Shown one piece after another: positions 43,410 through 53,040 of a stretch of 64,000 bases of DNA. The DNA lies in assembly GCF_013114835.1 (NCBI RefSeq), contig NZ_JAAVLW010000008.1, positions 1 to 64,000 on the forward strand, read 5' to 3'. The translations under genes and the position numbers were made by a program. Position 1 is the first letter of the stretch. Every line of letters begins with the position of its first letter. The notes under the pieces are model-generated. The model saw only the letters and a list, made by a program, of their open reading frames with translations, ran no database searches and was not told where the DNA came from. The DNA comes from Bradyrhizobium archetypum (GTDB lineage Bacteria; Pseudomonadota; Alphaproteobacteria; Rhizobiales; Xanthobacteraceae).

Positions 43410-44483
43410 ATGCTGGTGCTGGGTATCGAGACCACCTGCGATGAAACCGCAGCCGCTGTGGTCGAGCGCCAGCGCGACGGCAGCGGCAAGATCCTGTCGA
43501 ATATCGTCCGCTCTCAGACATCGGAACACGCCCGTTTCGGCGGCGTGGTGCCGGAGATCGCGGCACGCGCGCATGTCGACCTGCTCGACGGCATCGTCGG
43601 GCAAGCGATGAAGGACGCCAACGTCGCCTTCGCGCAATTGTCCGCGGTGGCGGCCGCCGCCGGCCCCGGCCTGATCGGCGGCGTGATCGTCGGCCTCACC
43701 ACTGCGAAAGCGATCGCGATGGTGCACGATACGCCGCTGATTGCGGTCAATCATCTCGAAGCCCACGCGCTGACGCCGCGGCTCACCTGCGCGCTCGCTT
43801 TTCCCTATTGCCTGTTCCTCGCCTCCGGCGGTCATACCCAGATCGTCGCCGTGGTTGGCGTCGGTCAATATGTGCGGCTCGGCACCACTGTTGACGACGC
43901 GATGGGCGAAGCCTTCGACAAGGTCGCAAAAATGCTGTCGCTGCCCTATCCGGGTGGCCCGGAGGTCGAGCGTGCGGCGGTGAGCGGCGACGCCAGACGT
44001 TTCGCCTTTCCGCGGCCGATGCTCGGACGTCCCGATGCGAATTTCTCGCTGTCAGGATTGAAGACGGCGGTGCGCAACGAAGCCAGCCGCCTGATGCCGC
44101 TGGAACCCGAGGATGTCAGCGATCTCTGCGCCAGTTTTCAGGCCGCGGTGCTGGAATCGACCGCGGACCGCTTGAGCGTCGGCTTGCGGCTGTTTCACGA
44201 ACGGTTCGGCCCGCCGCGCGCGCTGGTCGCCGCCGGCGGCGTCGCCGCCAATCACGCCATCCGCGGCGCGTTGCAGGACGTTGCCGCCAAGGCGCAGACC
44301 ACGCTGATCATTCCGCCGCCCGCGCTCTGCACCGATAACGGCGCGATGATCGCCTGGGCCGGCGCGGAGCGGATGGCGCTCGGCCTGACCGATGCGTTGG
44401 ATGCGCCGCCGCGGGCGCGCTGGCGGTTGGATGCCAACGCGACCGCGCCGGCCGGCTTCGCCAACACGCGCGCAGGATTCTGA
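43410..44483 (+). CDS. tsaD: tRNA N6-adenosine threonylcarbamoyltransferase TsaD
   Basis: 357 residues from ATG 43410 (MLVLGIETTCDETAAAVVE), the usual TsaD beginning. TTG starts at 43362 and 43392 are in frame but less likely. Iron/zinc ligands lie in NHLEAH and the later CTDNGAMIAW; the nucleotide motifs ASGGHTQ and AAGGVAANHAIR are present. With TsaB, TsaE and threonylcarbamoyl-AMP it forms t6A at position 37 of ANN-decoding tRNAs. First gene of tsaD-gpsA-EVE; its stop and the gpsA start are one base apart. Divergent from hemD. Confidence 0.97.
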   Translation: MLVLGIETTCDETAAAVVERQRDGSGKILSNIVRSQTSEHARFGGVVPEIAARAHVDLLDGIVGQAMKDANVAFAQLSAVAAAAGPGLIGGVIVGLTTAKAIAMVHDTPLIAVNHLEAHALTPRLTCALAFPYCLFLASGGHTQIVAVVGVGQYVRLGTTVDDAMGEAFDKVAKMLSLPYPGGPEVERAAVSGDARRFAFPRPMLGRPDANFSLSGLKTAVRNEASRLMPLEPEDVSDLCASFQAAVLESTADRLSVGLRLFHERFGPPRALVAAGGVAANHAIRGALQDVAAKAQTTLIIPPPALCTDNGAMIAWAGAERMALGLTDALDAPPRARWRLDANATAPAGFANTRAGF

Positions 44484-44484
44484 C

Positions 44485-45465
44485 ATGACGCTCTTTAACA
44501 CCGTCGCGGTGATCGGCGCGGGCGCCTATGGCACCGCGCTCGCCTGCGCCGCCAGACGCGCCGGGCGCGACGTTATGCTCTATGCGCGGAGCGCCGGGAC
44601 CGCCGCACAGATGAAGGCGACACGGCAAAATCCAAAGCTGCCCGGCGTCAGCCTCGACACACGCATCGACATCACCGCCGACCTGGCCGAGGCCGCGCGC
44701 GCGGACATCCTTCTGCTGGCAACGCCCGCGCAAAATGCGCGCAACGCAGCGAATGCACTTGCGCCGCTTCTGAAGCCGTCTACGCCCGTTGTCGCCTGCG
44801 CCAAGGGCATCGAGCGTGGCACGCACCGCTTCATGACCGAGGTGATTGCCGAGGCCATGCCGCACGTATTCCCCGCCATCCTGTCCGGACCAAATTTCGC
44901 CGACGACGTCGCGCGCGGCCTGCCGACCGCCGTGACGCTCGCGGCACGGGATGAAAGGCTGGCGAGCGATCTGGTCCAGGTGCTGGGCTCGGCTACCTTC
45001 CGGCCCTATCACACCACGGACGTTCGCGGCGTCGAGATCGGCGGCGCGGCCAAGAACGTGCTGGCGATCGCCGCCGGCATCGTCATCGGCCGCGAGCTTG
45101 GTGCCTCCGCGCTGGCCGCACTCACCACGCGCGGCTTCAGCGAGCTTGCCCGCCTCGGCCGCGCCTGCGGCGCGCGCAGCGAAACCCTGGCCGGCCTCTC
45201 GGGACTCGGCGATCTGATCCTGAGCTGCTCCAGCCCGCAATCGCGCAATCTCGCATTCGGCATCGCACTGGGACGCGGCGAACCGCCGAACCGCGACAAG
45301 CTCGCCGAAGGCGAATTCACCGCGCCGGTCCTGATCGAACTGGCCGCTTCGCAAAATGTCGATATGCCGGTATCAAATGCGGTCGCAGCGATCCTGAGCG
45401 GAAAAATCACGATCGACGCCGCGATCGAAGGTCTGCTCACGCGGCCGTTCAAGGCGGAGGAATGA
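44485..45465 (+). CDS. gpsA: Glycerol-3-phosphate dehydrogenase [NAD(P)+]
   Basis: 326 residues. Reduces dihydroxyacetone phosphate to sn-glycerol-3-phosphate for phospholipid synthesis. The N-terminal motif is VIGAGAYGTALACAARRAGR; the catalytic region includes ACAKGIERGTHRFMTEV, SGPNFADDVARGLPTAV and the Lys in GGAAKNVLAIAAGI. The C-terminus has AEGEFTAPVLIELAASQNVD and PVSNAVAAILSGK. Start one base after the tsaD stop, and the stop overlaps or closely abuts the EVE gene start (ATGACGATG), so all three are a coupled operon. Confidence 0.97.
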   Translation: MTLFNTVAVIGAGAYGTALACAARRAGRDVMLYARSAGTAAQMKATRQNPKLPGVSLDTRIDITADLAEAARADILLLATPAQNARNAANALAPLLKPSTPVVACAKGIERGTHRFMTEVIAEAMPHVFPAILSGPNFADDVARGLPTAVTLAARDERLASDLVQVLGSATFRPYHTTDVRGVEIGGAAKNVLAIAAGIVIGRELGASALAALTTRGFSELARLGRACGARSETLAGLSGLGDLILSCSSPQSRNLAFGIALGRGEPPNRDKLAEGEFTAPVLIELAASQNVDMPVSNAVAAILSGKITIDAAIEGLLTRPFKAEE

Positions 45466-45467
45466 CG

Positions 45468-45881
45468 ATGGCGTACTGGCTGGTGAAATCCGAACCTTCA
45501 ACCTGGTCCTGGGACCAGCAAGTCGCAAAGGGAGCCAAGGGCGAAGCCTGGACCGGTGTGCGCAATTTCACCGCGCGGCAAAATCTCGTGAACATGAAGA
45601 AGGGCGACAAGGCGTTCTTCTATCACTCCAACGAGGGCAAGGAGATCGTCGGCATCGCCGAGGTGATCAAGGAAGCCTATCCCGATCCGACCGACAAGAC
45701 CGGCAAATTCGTCTGCGTCGACATCAAGGCCGACAAGCCGTTGAAGACGCCGGTGACAATGGCCGCGATCAAGGCCGACAAGAAGCTCGCCGACATGGCG
45801 CTGGTGAAATATTCGCGGCTATCAGTGCAACCCGTGACGGCGGAAGAGTGGAAGCTGGTCTGCAAGATGGGCGGGCTTTGA
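45468..45881 (+). CDS. EVE domain protein (modified-nucleotide-binding type)
   Basis: 137 residues from ATG 45468, preceded by GGAGGA at seven bases; an ATG at 45462 overlaps the gpsA stop. The EVE/PUA-like fold is shown by MAYWLVKSEPSTWSWDQQVA, WTGVRNFTARQNLVNMKKGD and the FYHSNEGKEIVGIAEVIKEA core. Domain family members bind modified bases in DNA or RNA; the Trp residues of WSWD and WTGV are in the usual aromatic-cage places. In related alphaproteobacteria a YciI-like gene often sits between gpsA and this gene; it is absent here. No restriction-modification gene is nearby. Confidence 0.94.
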   Translation: MAYWLVKSEPSTWSWDQQVAKGAKGEAWTGVRNFTARQNLVNMKKGDKAFFYHSNEGKEIVGIAEVIKEAYPDPTDKTGKFVCVDIKADKPLKTPVTMAAIKADKKLADMALVKYSRLSVQPVTAEEWKLVCKMGGL

Positions 45882-45883
45882 CG

Positions 45884-46018
45884 TCGTCGTCCCGGCAGAC
45901 GCCGGGACCCATAACCACAGGCGCGCATTGTAGAGGCACGCTGCGACTCCAGCTCGCTCGTAATTCAACATCGGTGGTTATGGGTCCCGGCTCGCGCTTC
46001 GCTTGGCCGGGACGACGA
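45884..46018. repeat. Long palindromic repeat between convergent genes
   Basis: The left arm CGTCGTCCCGGCAGACGCCG and GGGACCCATAACCAC pair with GTGGTTATGGGTCCCGG and GGCCGGGACGACGAGG on the right. The arms are about 30 and 35 bases and frame a 60-base loop. Lies between the EVE gene and topoisomerase IB, both ending toward it. Confidence 0.85.
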
Positions 46019-46036
46019 GGAGTTGAGTGCCGGGGC

Positions 46037-47206
46037 TTACGCCGCCGCCGCCGTCACCACCTGCGCCAATAGCGCCTCGCGCTTGGCTTGCGTGCGGTAG
46101 CCCTTCATCGTCGCGGCGAAGCGCTCGAGGATGCCGTCCTCGAACGCTGTGACGATGGTGTCGTGGACGTAGCTCTTGCGGCAGATCGCGGGCGTGTTCG
46201 ACAGTTCGTCGGCTGCGGCGCGCACCGCGTCCAGCACCTGCTTCTTGCGGCCGCGGGCGCTCGCCGCCGGCGAAATCCGCGACAGCGATTCCAGCACCAC
46301 GGCGGAAGCCATCAGCGTGCGGAAATCCTTCAGCGAAATCTTGATGCCGGCGATCTCGCGCAGGAACGCGTTCACGGCCGTGGTCGAGGCTGCGCGCACG
46401 ACGCCGGACCTGTCGCGGTACTGGAACATGCGCTTGCCCGGCACGGTGCGCAGAATGCCAATGGCGCGCACCAGCTTGGCGGCGTCGCATTCCTTGCGCA
46501 CGGCCTTGCCGCCCTTGGCCTTGAAGGTCAGGACGAGGCAATCGTCTTCCAACATGACGTTCGATTTCAACAGCGTGGTGGCGCCGCGGGTGCCGTTGAG
46601 CCGGGCATAGGATTCGTTGCCCGGGCGGATCGCGGTGCGCGCGATCAATTCGATCACGGCCGAGAGCGCGAACTCGCGCGTCGGCTCGTCACCGGACAGA
46701 AACGCCGAGACCTTGCGCCGGATCTTCGGCAGCGCCGCCACCAGCTTGGCCAGGCGATGCGCCTTGCGGTGCTCGCGAACCTTTTCCCAATCGGCGTGGT
46801 AGCGGTATTGCAGCCTTCCTGCCGCATCGATGCCGACCGCCTGGAGATGGGAGTTCGGGTCGGCCGAATAACGGACCTCGCGATAGGCCGGCGGCACCGC
46901 CATCGAGTGCAGGCGGCGGATGGTGCCGGCGTGACGGATCTGCGTGCCGTTGGCGCGGTGGAATGAATAGCCTTTGCCGCGCTTGACGCGGCGGATAGTT
47001 AGTCCGTTCTGGTCGCCGAGCTTGAGGCCAAGTTCCTGGGCCAGCTCTGCGATGGAGGTCCTAGCGGAGATGTGCGGCTTTGTCGCGGGAGACCTGAACG
47101 GCGCCCTGACCGGTTCCTTCGGCAGTTGCCCGAGCGCTTGTGCCAATGCAACAGCGGGATCGGCGGAAACGGGCCGCGTAGCCTCGAAATTCTGCTGATC
47201 CATCAT
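46037..47206 (-). CDS. DNA topoisomerase IB (eukaryotic-like, bacterial type)
   Basis: 389 residues from ATG 47206; the next codon (47203) is also ATG. TopIB core: GLTIRRVKRGKGYSFHRANG-type N-terminal domain, PPAYREVRYSADPNSHLQAV, the catalytic-region VIELIARTAIRPGNESYARL, KAKGGKAVRKECDAAKLVRA, Arg in LKDFRTLMAS and the active-site Tyr in ICRKSYVHDTI. The enzyme relaxes supercoils through a 3'-phosphotyrosine. Frequent in Rhizobiales, often unlinked from other replication genes. It is convergent with the EVE gene and divergent from acs. Confidence 0.93.
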   Translation of the reverse strand: MMDQQNFEATRPVSADPAVALAQALGQLPKEPVRAPFRSPATKPHISARTSIAELAQELGLKLGDQNGLTIRRVKRGKGYSFHRANGTQIRHAGTIRRLHSMAVPPAYREVRYSADPNSHLQAVGIDAAGRLQYRYHADWEKVREHRKAHRLAKLVAALPKIRRKVSAFLSGDEPTREFALSAVIELIARTAIRPGNESYARLNGTRGATTLLKSNVMLEDDCLVLTFKAKGGKAVRKECDAAKLVRAIGILRTVPGKRMFQYRDRSGVVRAASTTAVNAFLREIAGIKISLKDFRTLMASAVVLESLSRISPAASARGRKKQVLDAVRAAADELSNTPAICRKSYVHDTIVTAFEDGILERFAATMKGYRTQAKREALLAQVVTAAAA

Positions 47207-47573
47207 AACCGTTGTCGCCTTGCTCCGCCTGTTTCGCCGGTAATGCCGCTTATTGTGGGTTCGTTCCGGAGGGCCGCTGCCCGGGGTGGCCATTTAGGGG
47301 GTAATGAACCACTTTGCGAGTCCCGATTCCGTCATTGTCGGTTACTGGGTACCTTTCATGGGAGCCATTCCGCCGATAACGTTGATTTCGCCCTGAGGCG
47401 ACCTGCGAAAATGACATGACTTTGATCCGCGACAAGGCCGGGAAACGGCTGACCGACCAAGGTCGCAGACGTTCCGCCTTGTCCGGGCATCATCCCGCGA
47501 CGCATAATCGCTGCAACAATCAGGAACTACTTGCGGCTGCTCAGCATCCAGCCGCGTGAGTGGGAGGATAAAT
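47207..47573. other. Divergent region between topoisomerase IB and acs
   Basis: 367 bases with no supported gene. A 61-codon reverse frame (47250-47435) is basic, without family signal or ribosome-binding site, and is rejected. The region must carry promoters for both flanking genes; I did not identify a convincing -35/-10 pair. Confidence 0.5.
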
Positions 47574-49526
<1,953 letters not shown>

Positions 49527-49967
49527 CGGCCGCGGCCAGAGGGGCTATTCTCGCTTTGCCCTCGGGGCAAAAGGGCGCCATATTGCGCGCACTACGCTCG
49601 CGAGCGCCCCGTTTTCCGCATCGTCATGGCCGGGCTTGTCCCGGGCATGACGAGCCTGCGGCCGATCCGGTACCAAACCCGCAGAATCTGACGCGAAATC
49701 CCATCGGTCACGCAGTTGTCAGTGGCCGGCCCGCCTCTGTGGCGATTTCGCGGCCATGTGTTGTTTTCCGGTCATTTACTTTATTTCAAACATTTTCTTT
49801 GTTCCGCTCAGCGAAACCAGTTTCGAGAGCCGGTGGCGAAACCGGCCCGTGAATTCGTGCGACTAACAATAGCGCCGGCGAGACGGCGGGCCGCCAAGGC
49901 TTCGACCGCCACGGCTTGAAAGGACATTTGAGGGCCCTGAACGGGCTGGGCAGAGCGGGAGCTGGGA
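49527..49967. other. Intergenic region between acs and the L,D-transpeptidase gene
   Basis: 441 bases. It contains one palindrome (49621-49653). The part around 49760-49805 (TTTTCCGGTCATTTACTTTA, TTTCAAACATTTTCTTTG) is AT-rich and may be a promoter. No supported gene. Confidence 0.5.
49621..49653. repeat. Short palindrome of the TCGTCATGGCCGGGC family
   Basis: TCGTCATGGCCGGG pairs with CCCGGGCATGACGA across a CTTGT centre. Same family as 292-383 and 36945-36978. Confidence 0.8.
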
Positions 49968-50480
49968 ATGTCGATGAGGATTGCGGTGGCGTTAGCCGCC
50001 ACCTTGGGCGTGGGCATTATGATGCCGTCGGCGGCAGAGGCGCGGCCGGAACTGGTGGGCATCAGCGGCGATTACGCGCCGGGCACCATCGTGGTGAAGA
50101 CCCATGAGCGACGTCTCTATCTCGTTCTCGAAGCGGGCCGCGCCATGCGCTATCCGGTCGGCGTCGGCAAGGCCGGCAAGCAATGGTCGGGCACCACCAA
50201 GATCGACGGCAAGTATCTCAATCCGGCCTGGTCGCCGCCGAGCGAGGTCAAGCGCGACAAGCCCGACATGCCCGACGTCATTCCCGGCGGCTCGCCCCGC
50301 AACCCGATGGGCGTCGCTGCGATGACACTGGCCGGCGGCGAATACGCCATTCACGGCACCAACGTGCCGAACTCGGTTGGCGGCTTTGTATCCTACGGTT
50401 GTATCCGCATGCTCAACGACGATATTTCTGACCTCTATCAACGCGTCTCGGTGGGAACGACCGTGACAGTCACGCACTGA
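49968..50480 (+). CDS. L,D-transpeptidase (YkuD domain)
   Basis: 170 residues with a signal peptide (IAVALAATLGVGIMMPSAAE). The YkuD core runs from GTIVVKTHERRLYLVLEAGR to the catalytic segment EYAIHGTNVPNSVGGFVSYG followed by CIRM; the nucleophile is that Cys and the HGT His is present. The family motif HxxSHGC has Tyr in place of the second His here (SYGC), a known variation. The enzyme forms 3-3 peptidoglycan cross-links or attaches lipoproteins in the periplasm. One gene, ending before a bidirectional terminator at 50500. Confidence 0.93.
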   Translation: MSMRIAVALAATLGVGIMMPSAAEARPELVGISGDYAPGTIVVKTHERRLYLVLEAGRAMRYPVGVGKAGKQWSGTTKIDGKYLNPAWSPPSEVKRDKPDMPDVIPGGSPRNPMGVAAMTLAGGEYAIHGTNVPNSVGGFVSYGCIRMLNDDISDLYQRVSVGTTVTVTH

Positions 50481-50499
50481 TCTTCGAATCAGATTGAAC

Positions 50500-50529
50500 A
50501 AAAGAGCCGCGCGATCGTGCGGCTCTTTT
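50500..50529. terminator. Bidirectional terminator between YkuD and nuclease genes
   Basis: AAAAGAGCCGC / GCGGCTCTTTT with an eight-base loop; A-run on one side and T-run on the other make it work for both strands. It overlaps the last base of the convergent nuclease gene's stop codon, so the gene's coding end doubles as terminator sequence. Confidence 0.88.
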
Positions 50530-51122
50530 CATTTCGGCAGTGCTTGACCTGCGTTCGCGCACCAACCGTTATGATGCCCGCCGCCATAACTGCGGGCATA
50601 ACCTGCGGTAATCATCGCCGTTGACACATTTCCAGTGCGCCGCGTTGCGACGTCAGCAACGACGCGGCCGGCATACTTGTCCGGCCCTATGTTGAAGATT
50701 CGCACGTCGCCTTCGCCTAGCAAGGCGCGCAACGCGCCCGTCGCCGCCTCCGCCATCTGCAATTCCTGTGCGCACGCCGCTTTCAATTCAGGCGCGTCGA
50801 TGCCGCGAAGCCGAACCCTTGTGTTGAGATCGAGGCCGGGCTCCATGTGAACCCGCGCCTCGAACGTGTCGCCGTCGATCGTGCGGATCACGTCGACGGC
50901 GTGACGGGTGTCCGGGCTTCCGGCACGCTTCCACACCATCTCGGCATCGCGCGCCGCCTGGCTGTCGGCGAAACCCGGCAACGACCGGCGTACCCAGTCC
51001 CGCACCGGCAGCATCGTTCCCGCCGCCACGCAAACCACGAACATCCACGGCAGCGCCGCAGAAAACCACCGGCGCCCTGAACTCCGGCGCCGATATGTGT
51101 TTATTCGCTCATAGGAAGGCAT
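50529..51122 (-). CDS. Membrane-anchored thermonuclease-like (SNase) protein
   Basis: 197 residues from ATG 51122; a TTG at 51158 would add 12 residues. One N-terminal transmembrane helix (WFSAALPWMFVVCVAAGTML) follows a basic start (RINTYRRRSSGRRW). The staphylococcal-nuclease fold is indicated by VIRTIDGDTFEARVHMEPGL and RVRLRGIDAPELKAACAQEL, where Arg/Asp pairs supply calcium and phosphate contacts, then RIFNIGPDKYAGRVVADVAT. Three Cys may form disulfides. The conserved DGDTF, LRGIDAPE and YGR-like patterns are intact (here KYAGRV). Degrades nucleic acid outside the cytoplasm, if active. Confidence 0.87.
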   Translation of the reverse strand: MPSYERINTYRRRSSGRRWFSAALPWMFVVCVAAGTMLPVRDWVRRSLPGFADSQAARDAEMVWKRAGSPDTRHAVDVIRTIDGDTFEARVHMEPGLDLNTRVRLRGIDAPELKAACAQELQMAEAATGALRALLGEGDVRIFNIGPDKYAGRVVADVATRRTGNVSTAMITAGYARSYGGGHHNGWCANAGQALPK

Positions 51123-51200
51123 GTGCCCGACTAAGGGCTGAGTCGGGTCATCCGGCAAGAGCCCGTTGCCGTTCCTTTGACCTCAAAAAATCCTTGGGCC

Positions 51201-51410
51201 TCAAAAATCCGAAGCGATCCCGTTGCGCTCCCAATCGCCGTAGCGGGTCGGTTCCGGTCCCTTTGGACCCTGAAATTCCCTCTGCAGCGTGGTGACGTTG
51301 GCCGCCGCGGCCTTGCGGCGCGCCTCGGCTTCGGCGAGCGCGCGCTCGGCCGCCGGCGTCAGCTTCTTGCGTTCCGCGACGAGCGCGGGAGATGAAGAAT
51401 AGTCGGTCAT
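51201..51410 (-). CDS. DUF1674/SDHAF4-like succinate dehydrogenase assembly factor
   Basis: 69 residues from ATG 51410 (GGGAGAG upstream); a longer frame lacks a start signal. The C-terminus matches the family: REFQGPKGPEPTRYGDWERN followed by GIASDF, with Ala/Glu/Lys-rich helix before it. Family members (SDHAF4 in mitochondria) bind flavinated SdhA before complex II assembly. No sdh genes are adjacent. It is divergent from rsmB. Confidence 0.88.
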   Translation of the reverse strand: MTDYSSSPALVAERKKLTPAAERALAEAEARRKAAAANVTTLQREFQGPKGPEPTRYGDWERNGIASDF

Positions 51411-51570
51411 CGCAACTCTCCCATAACACGGGAATAGGCCCGCAGATGACATCACATTCGTGAAATTGTCTGTGGCGATTCTTACATTTGGCATATTCGC
51501 ATGCCAAACGGGCTTCTCATTTCAATGGCATGAGCCGAAACCTTTCCGCCTTCCGAGACATTGCTGCTTC

Positions 51571-52917
51571 ATGCCCCCTTCGAGATTCGCAGTACCTTCA
51601 GAAGTGCCTGGCCTCGCCGCGCGGCGTATCGCGGCCGATATTCTCGACGGCGTGCTGCACAAGCATCGCACCCTTGACGATCAGCTCGACGGCGCGGGCG
51701 CCCATCCCGGACTGAAGACGCTCGCCGACCGCGACCGCGCGTTGATGCGGCGGCTGGTGGCGACCATCCTGCGGCGGCTCGGCACGCTCGGCCATTTACT
51801 ATCGCGCCTGCTCGATCGTGGCATCCCGACGGATGCGCCGCGCGCGCAGAGCGCGCTGCTGATCGGCGCCGCACAGATTCTCTGGATGGACGTGCCGGAT
51901 CATGCCGCCGTTGATCTTTCGGTGCGTCTGGTGCAATCGGACCGGCGCGCGGCGAAATATGCCGGCCTCGTCAACGCCGTGCTGCGCCGTTGTGCTCGCG
52001 AGGGACAGCCGCTGATCGAGGAAGTCAAATCGCAGACGCTGGACATTCCGCCCTGGCTGCTAGCGCGCTGGATCGGCGCCTATGGCGAGACCACCGCGCG
52101 CGAGATGGCGCGCGCCATCGGCCATGAGCCGTCGCTCGACATCACCGTGAAGTCGGACGCGCCGCAATGGGCGAGCCGCCTTCACGGCGAGACGCTGCCG
52201 ACCGGGACGGTGCGCACGCTGCTGCAGGGCTCGGTGACCATGCTGCCCGGCTTCACCGAGGGCCAATGGTGGGTGCAGGACGCCGCCGCCGCGCTGCCGG
52301 CGCGATTGTTCGGCGACGTCGCAGGCAAGACCATTGTCGATCTCTGCGCCGCCCCCGGCGGCAAGACCGCACAACTGGCGCACGCCGGGGCGCGCGTGAC
52401 CGCGGTTGATCGCTCGCCGGCGCGCATGGCGCGGCTGCGCGACAATTTAGCCAGGCTTTCGCTGCAGGCAGATGACGTGGTGGCCGACGCCGCCGAGTGG
52501 CCCGGCGGCGATGGGGGTTATGACGGCGTGCTGATGGATGCGCCCTGCACCTCCACCGGCACCATCCGCCGTCACCCTGATGTCGCCTGGCTGCGTCAGG
52601 AAGCTGACATTGCGGCGCTGTCGGCGCTGCAAAAACGATTGCTGCAAAATGCGGTCGCCCTGCTCAAGCCTGGCGGAATGCTGGTCTATTGCACCTGTTC
52701 GCTGGAGCCGGAGGAAGGTGAGCAGGCAGTCGCAGCCCTGCTGGCCACCGAATCCGGCATGCGACGGGCTCCGATCCAGGTAAGCGAGGTCGCGGGCCTC
52801 AGCGAAATCCTGACTGCGAACGGCGATTTGCGGACCCTGCCCTGCCATTTGCCCCATTCTGACCCCCGGCTCGGCGGGCTGGATGGATTTTACGCTGCGC
52901 GGCTGATTAAATCCTGA
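51571..52917 (+). CDS. rsmB: 16S rRNA m5C967-type methyltransferase RsmB
   Basis: 448 residues from ATG 51571 (MPPSRFAVP). The N-terminal NusB-like helical domain (LAARRIAADILDGVLHKHRT, AALIGAAQILWMDVPDHAAV-like) precedes a Rossmann methyltransferase. SAM motif is VDLCAAPGGKTAQLA; the two Cys of RsmB/NOL1/NSUN enzymes are in MDAPCTSTGTIRRHPD and VYCTCSLEPEE. It methylates C967 of 16S rRNA in E. coli; site here by homology. First gene of rsmB-heparinase-purH, an order widely kept in alphaproteobacteria. Confidence 0.95.
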   Translation: MPPSRFAVPSEVPGLAARRIAADILDGVLHKHRTLDDQLDGAGAHPGLKTLADRDRALMRRLVATILRRLGTLGHLLSRLLDRGIPTDAPRAQSALLIGAAQILWMDVPDHAAVDLSVRLVQSDRRAAKYAGLVNAVLRRCAREGQPLIEEVKSQTLDIPPWLLARWIGAYGETTAREMARAIGHEPSLDITVKSDAPQWASRLHGETLPTGTVRTLLQGSVTMLPGFTEGQWWVQDAAAALPARLFGDVAGKTIVDLCAAPGGKTAQLAHAGARVTAVDRSPARMARLRDNLARLSLQADDVVADAAEWPGGDGGYDGVLMDAPCTSTGTIRRHPDVAWLRQEADIAALSALQKRLLQNAVALLKPGGMLVYCTCSLEPEEGEQAVAALLATESGMRRAPIQVSEVAGLSEILTANGDLRTLPCHLPHSDPRLGGLDGFYAARLIKS

Positions 52918-53040
52918 TTTTAAACCGGAATTTGGGCAACCTTCGGGTGATTCGCGCCCTTTCAAGATGGTGTCACGGCGGCGTTTCCGGATTAAAAGGA
53001 TTCGTCAGACTACCCCTCCCTTCCTACGCCAAGGCACAGC

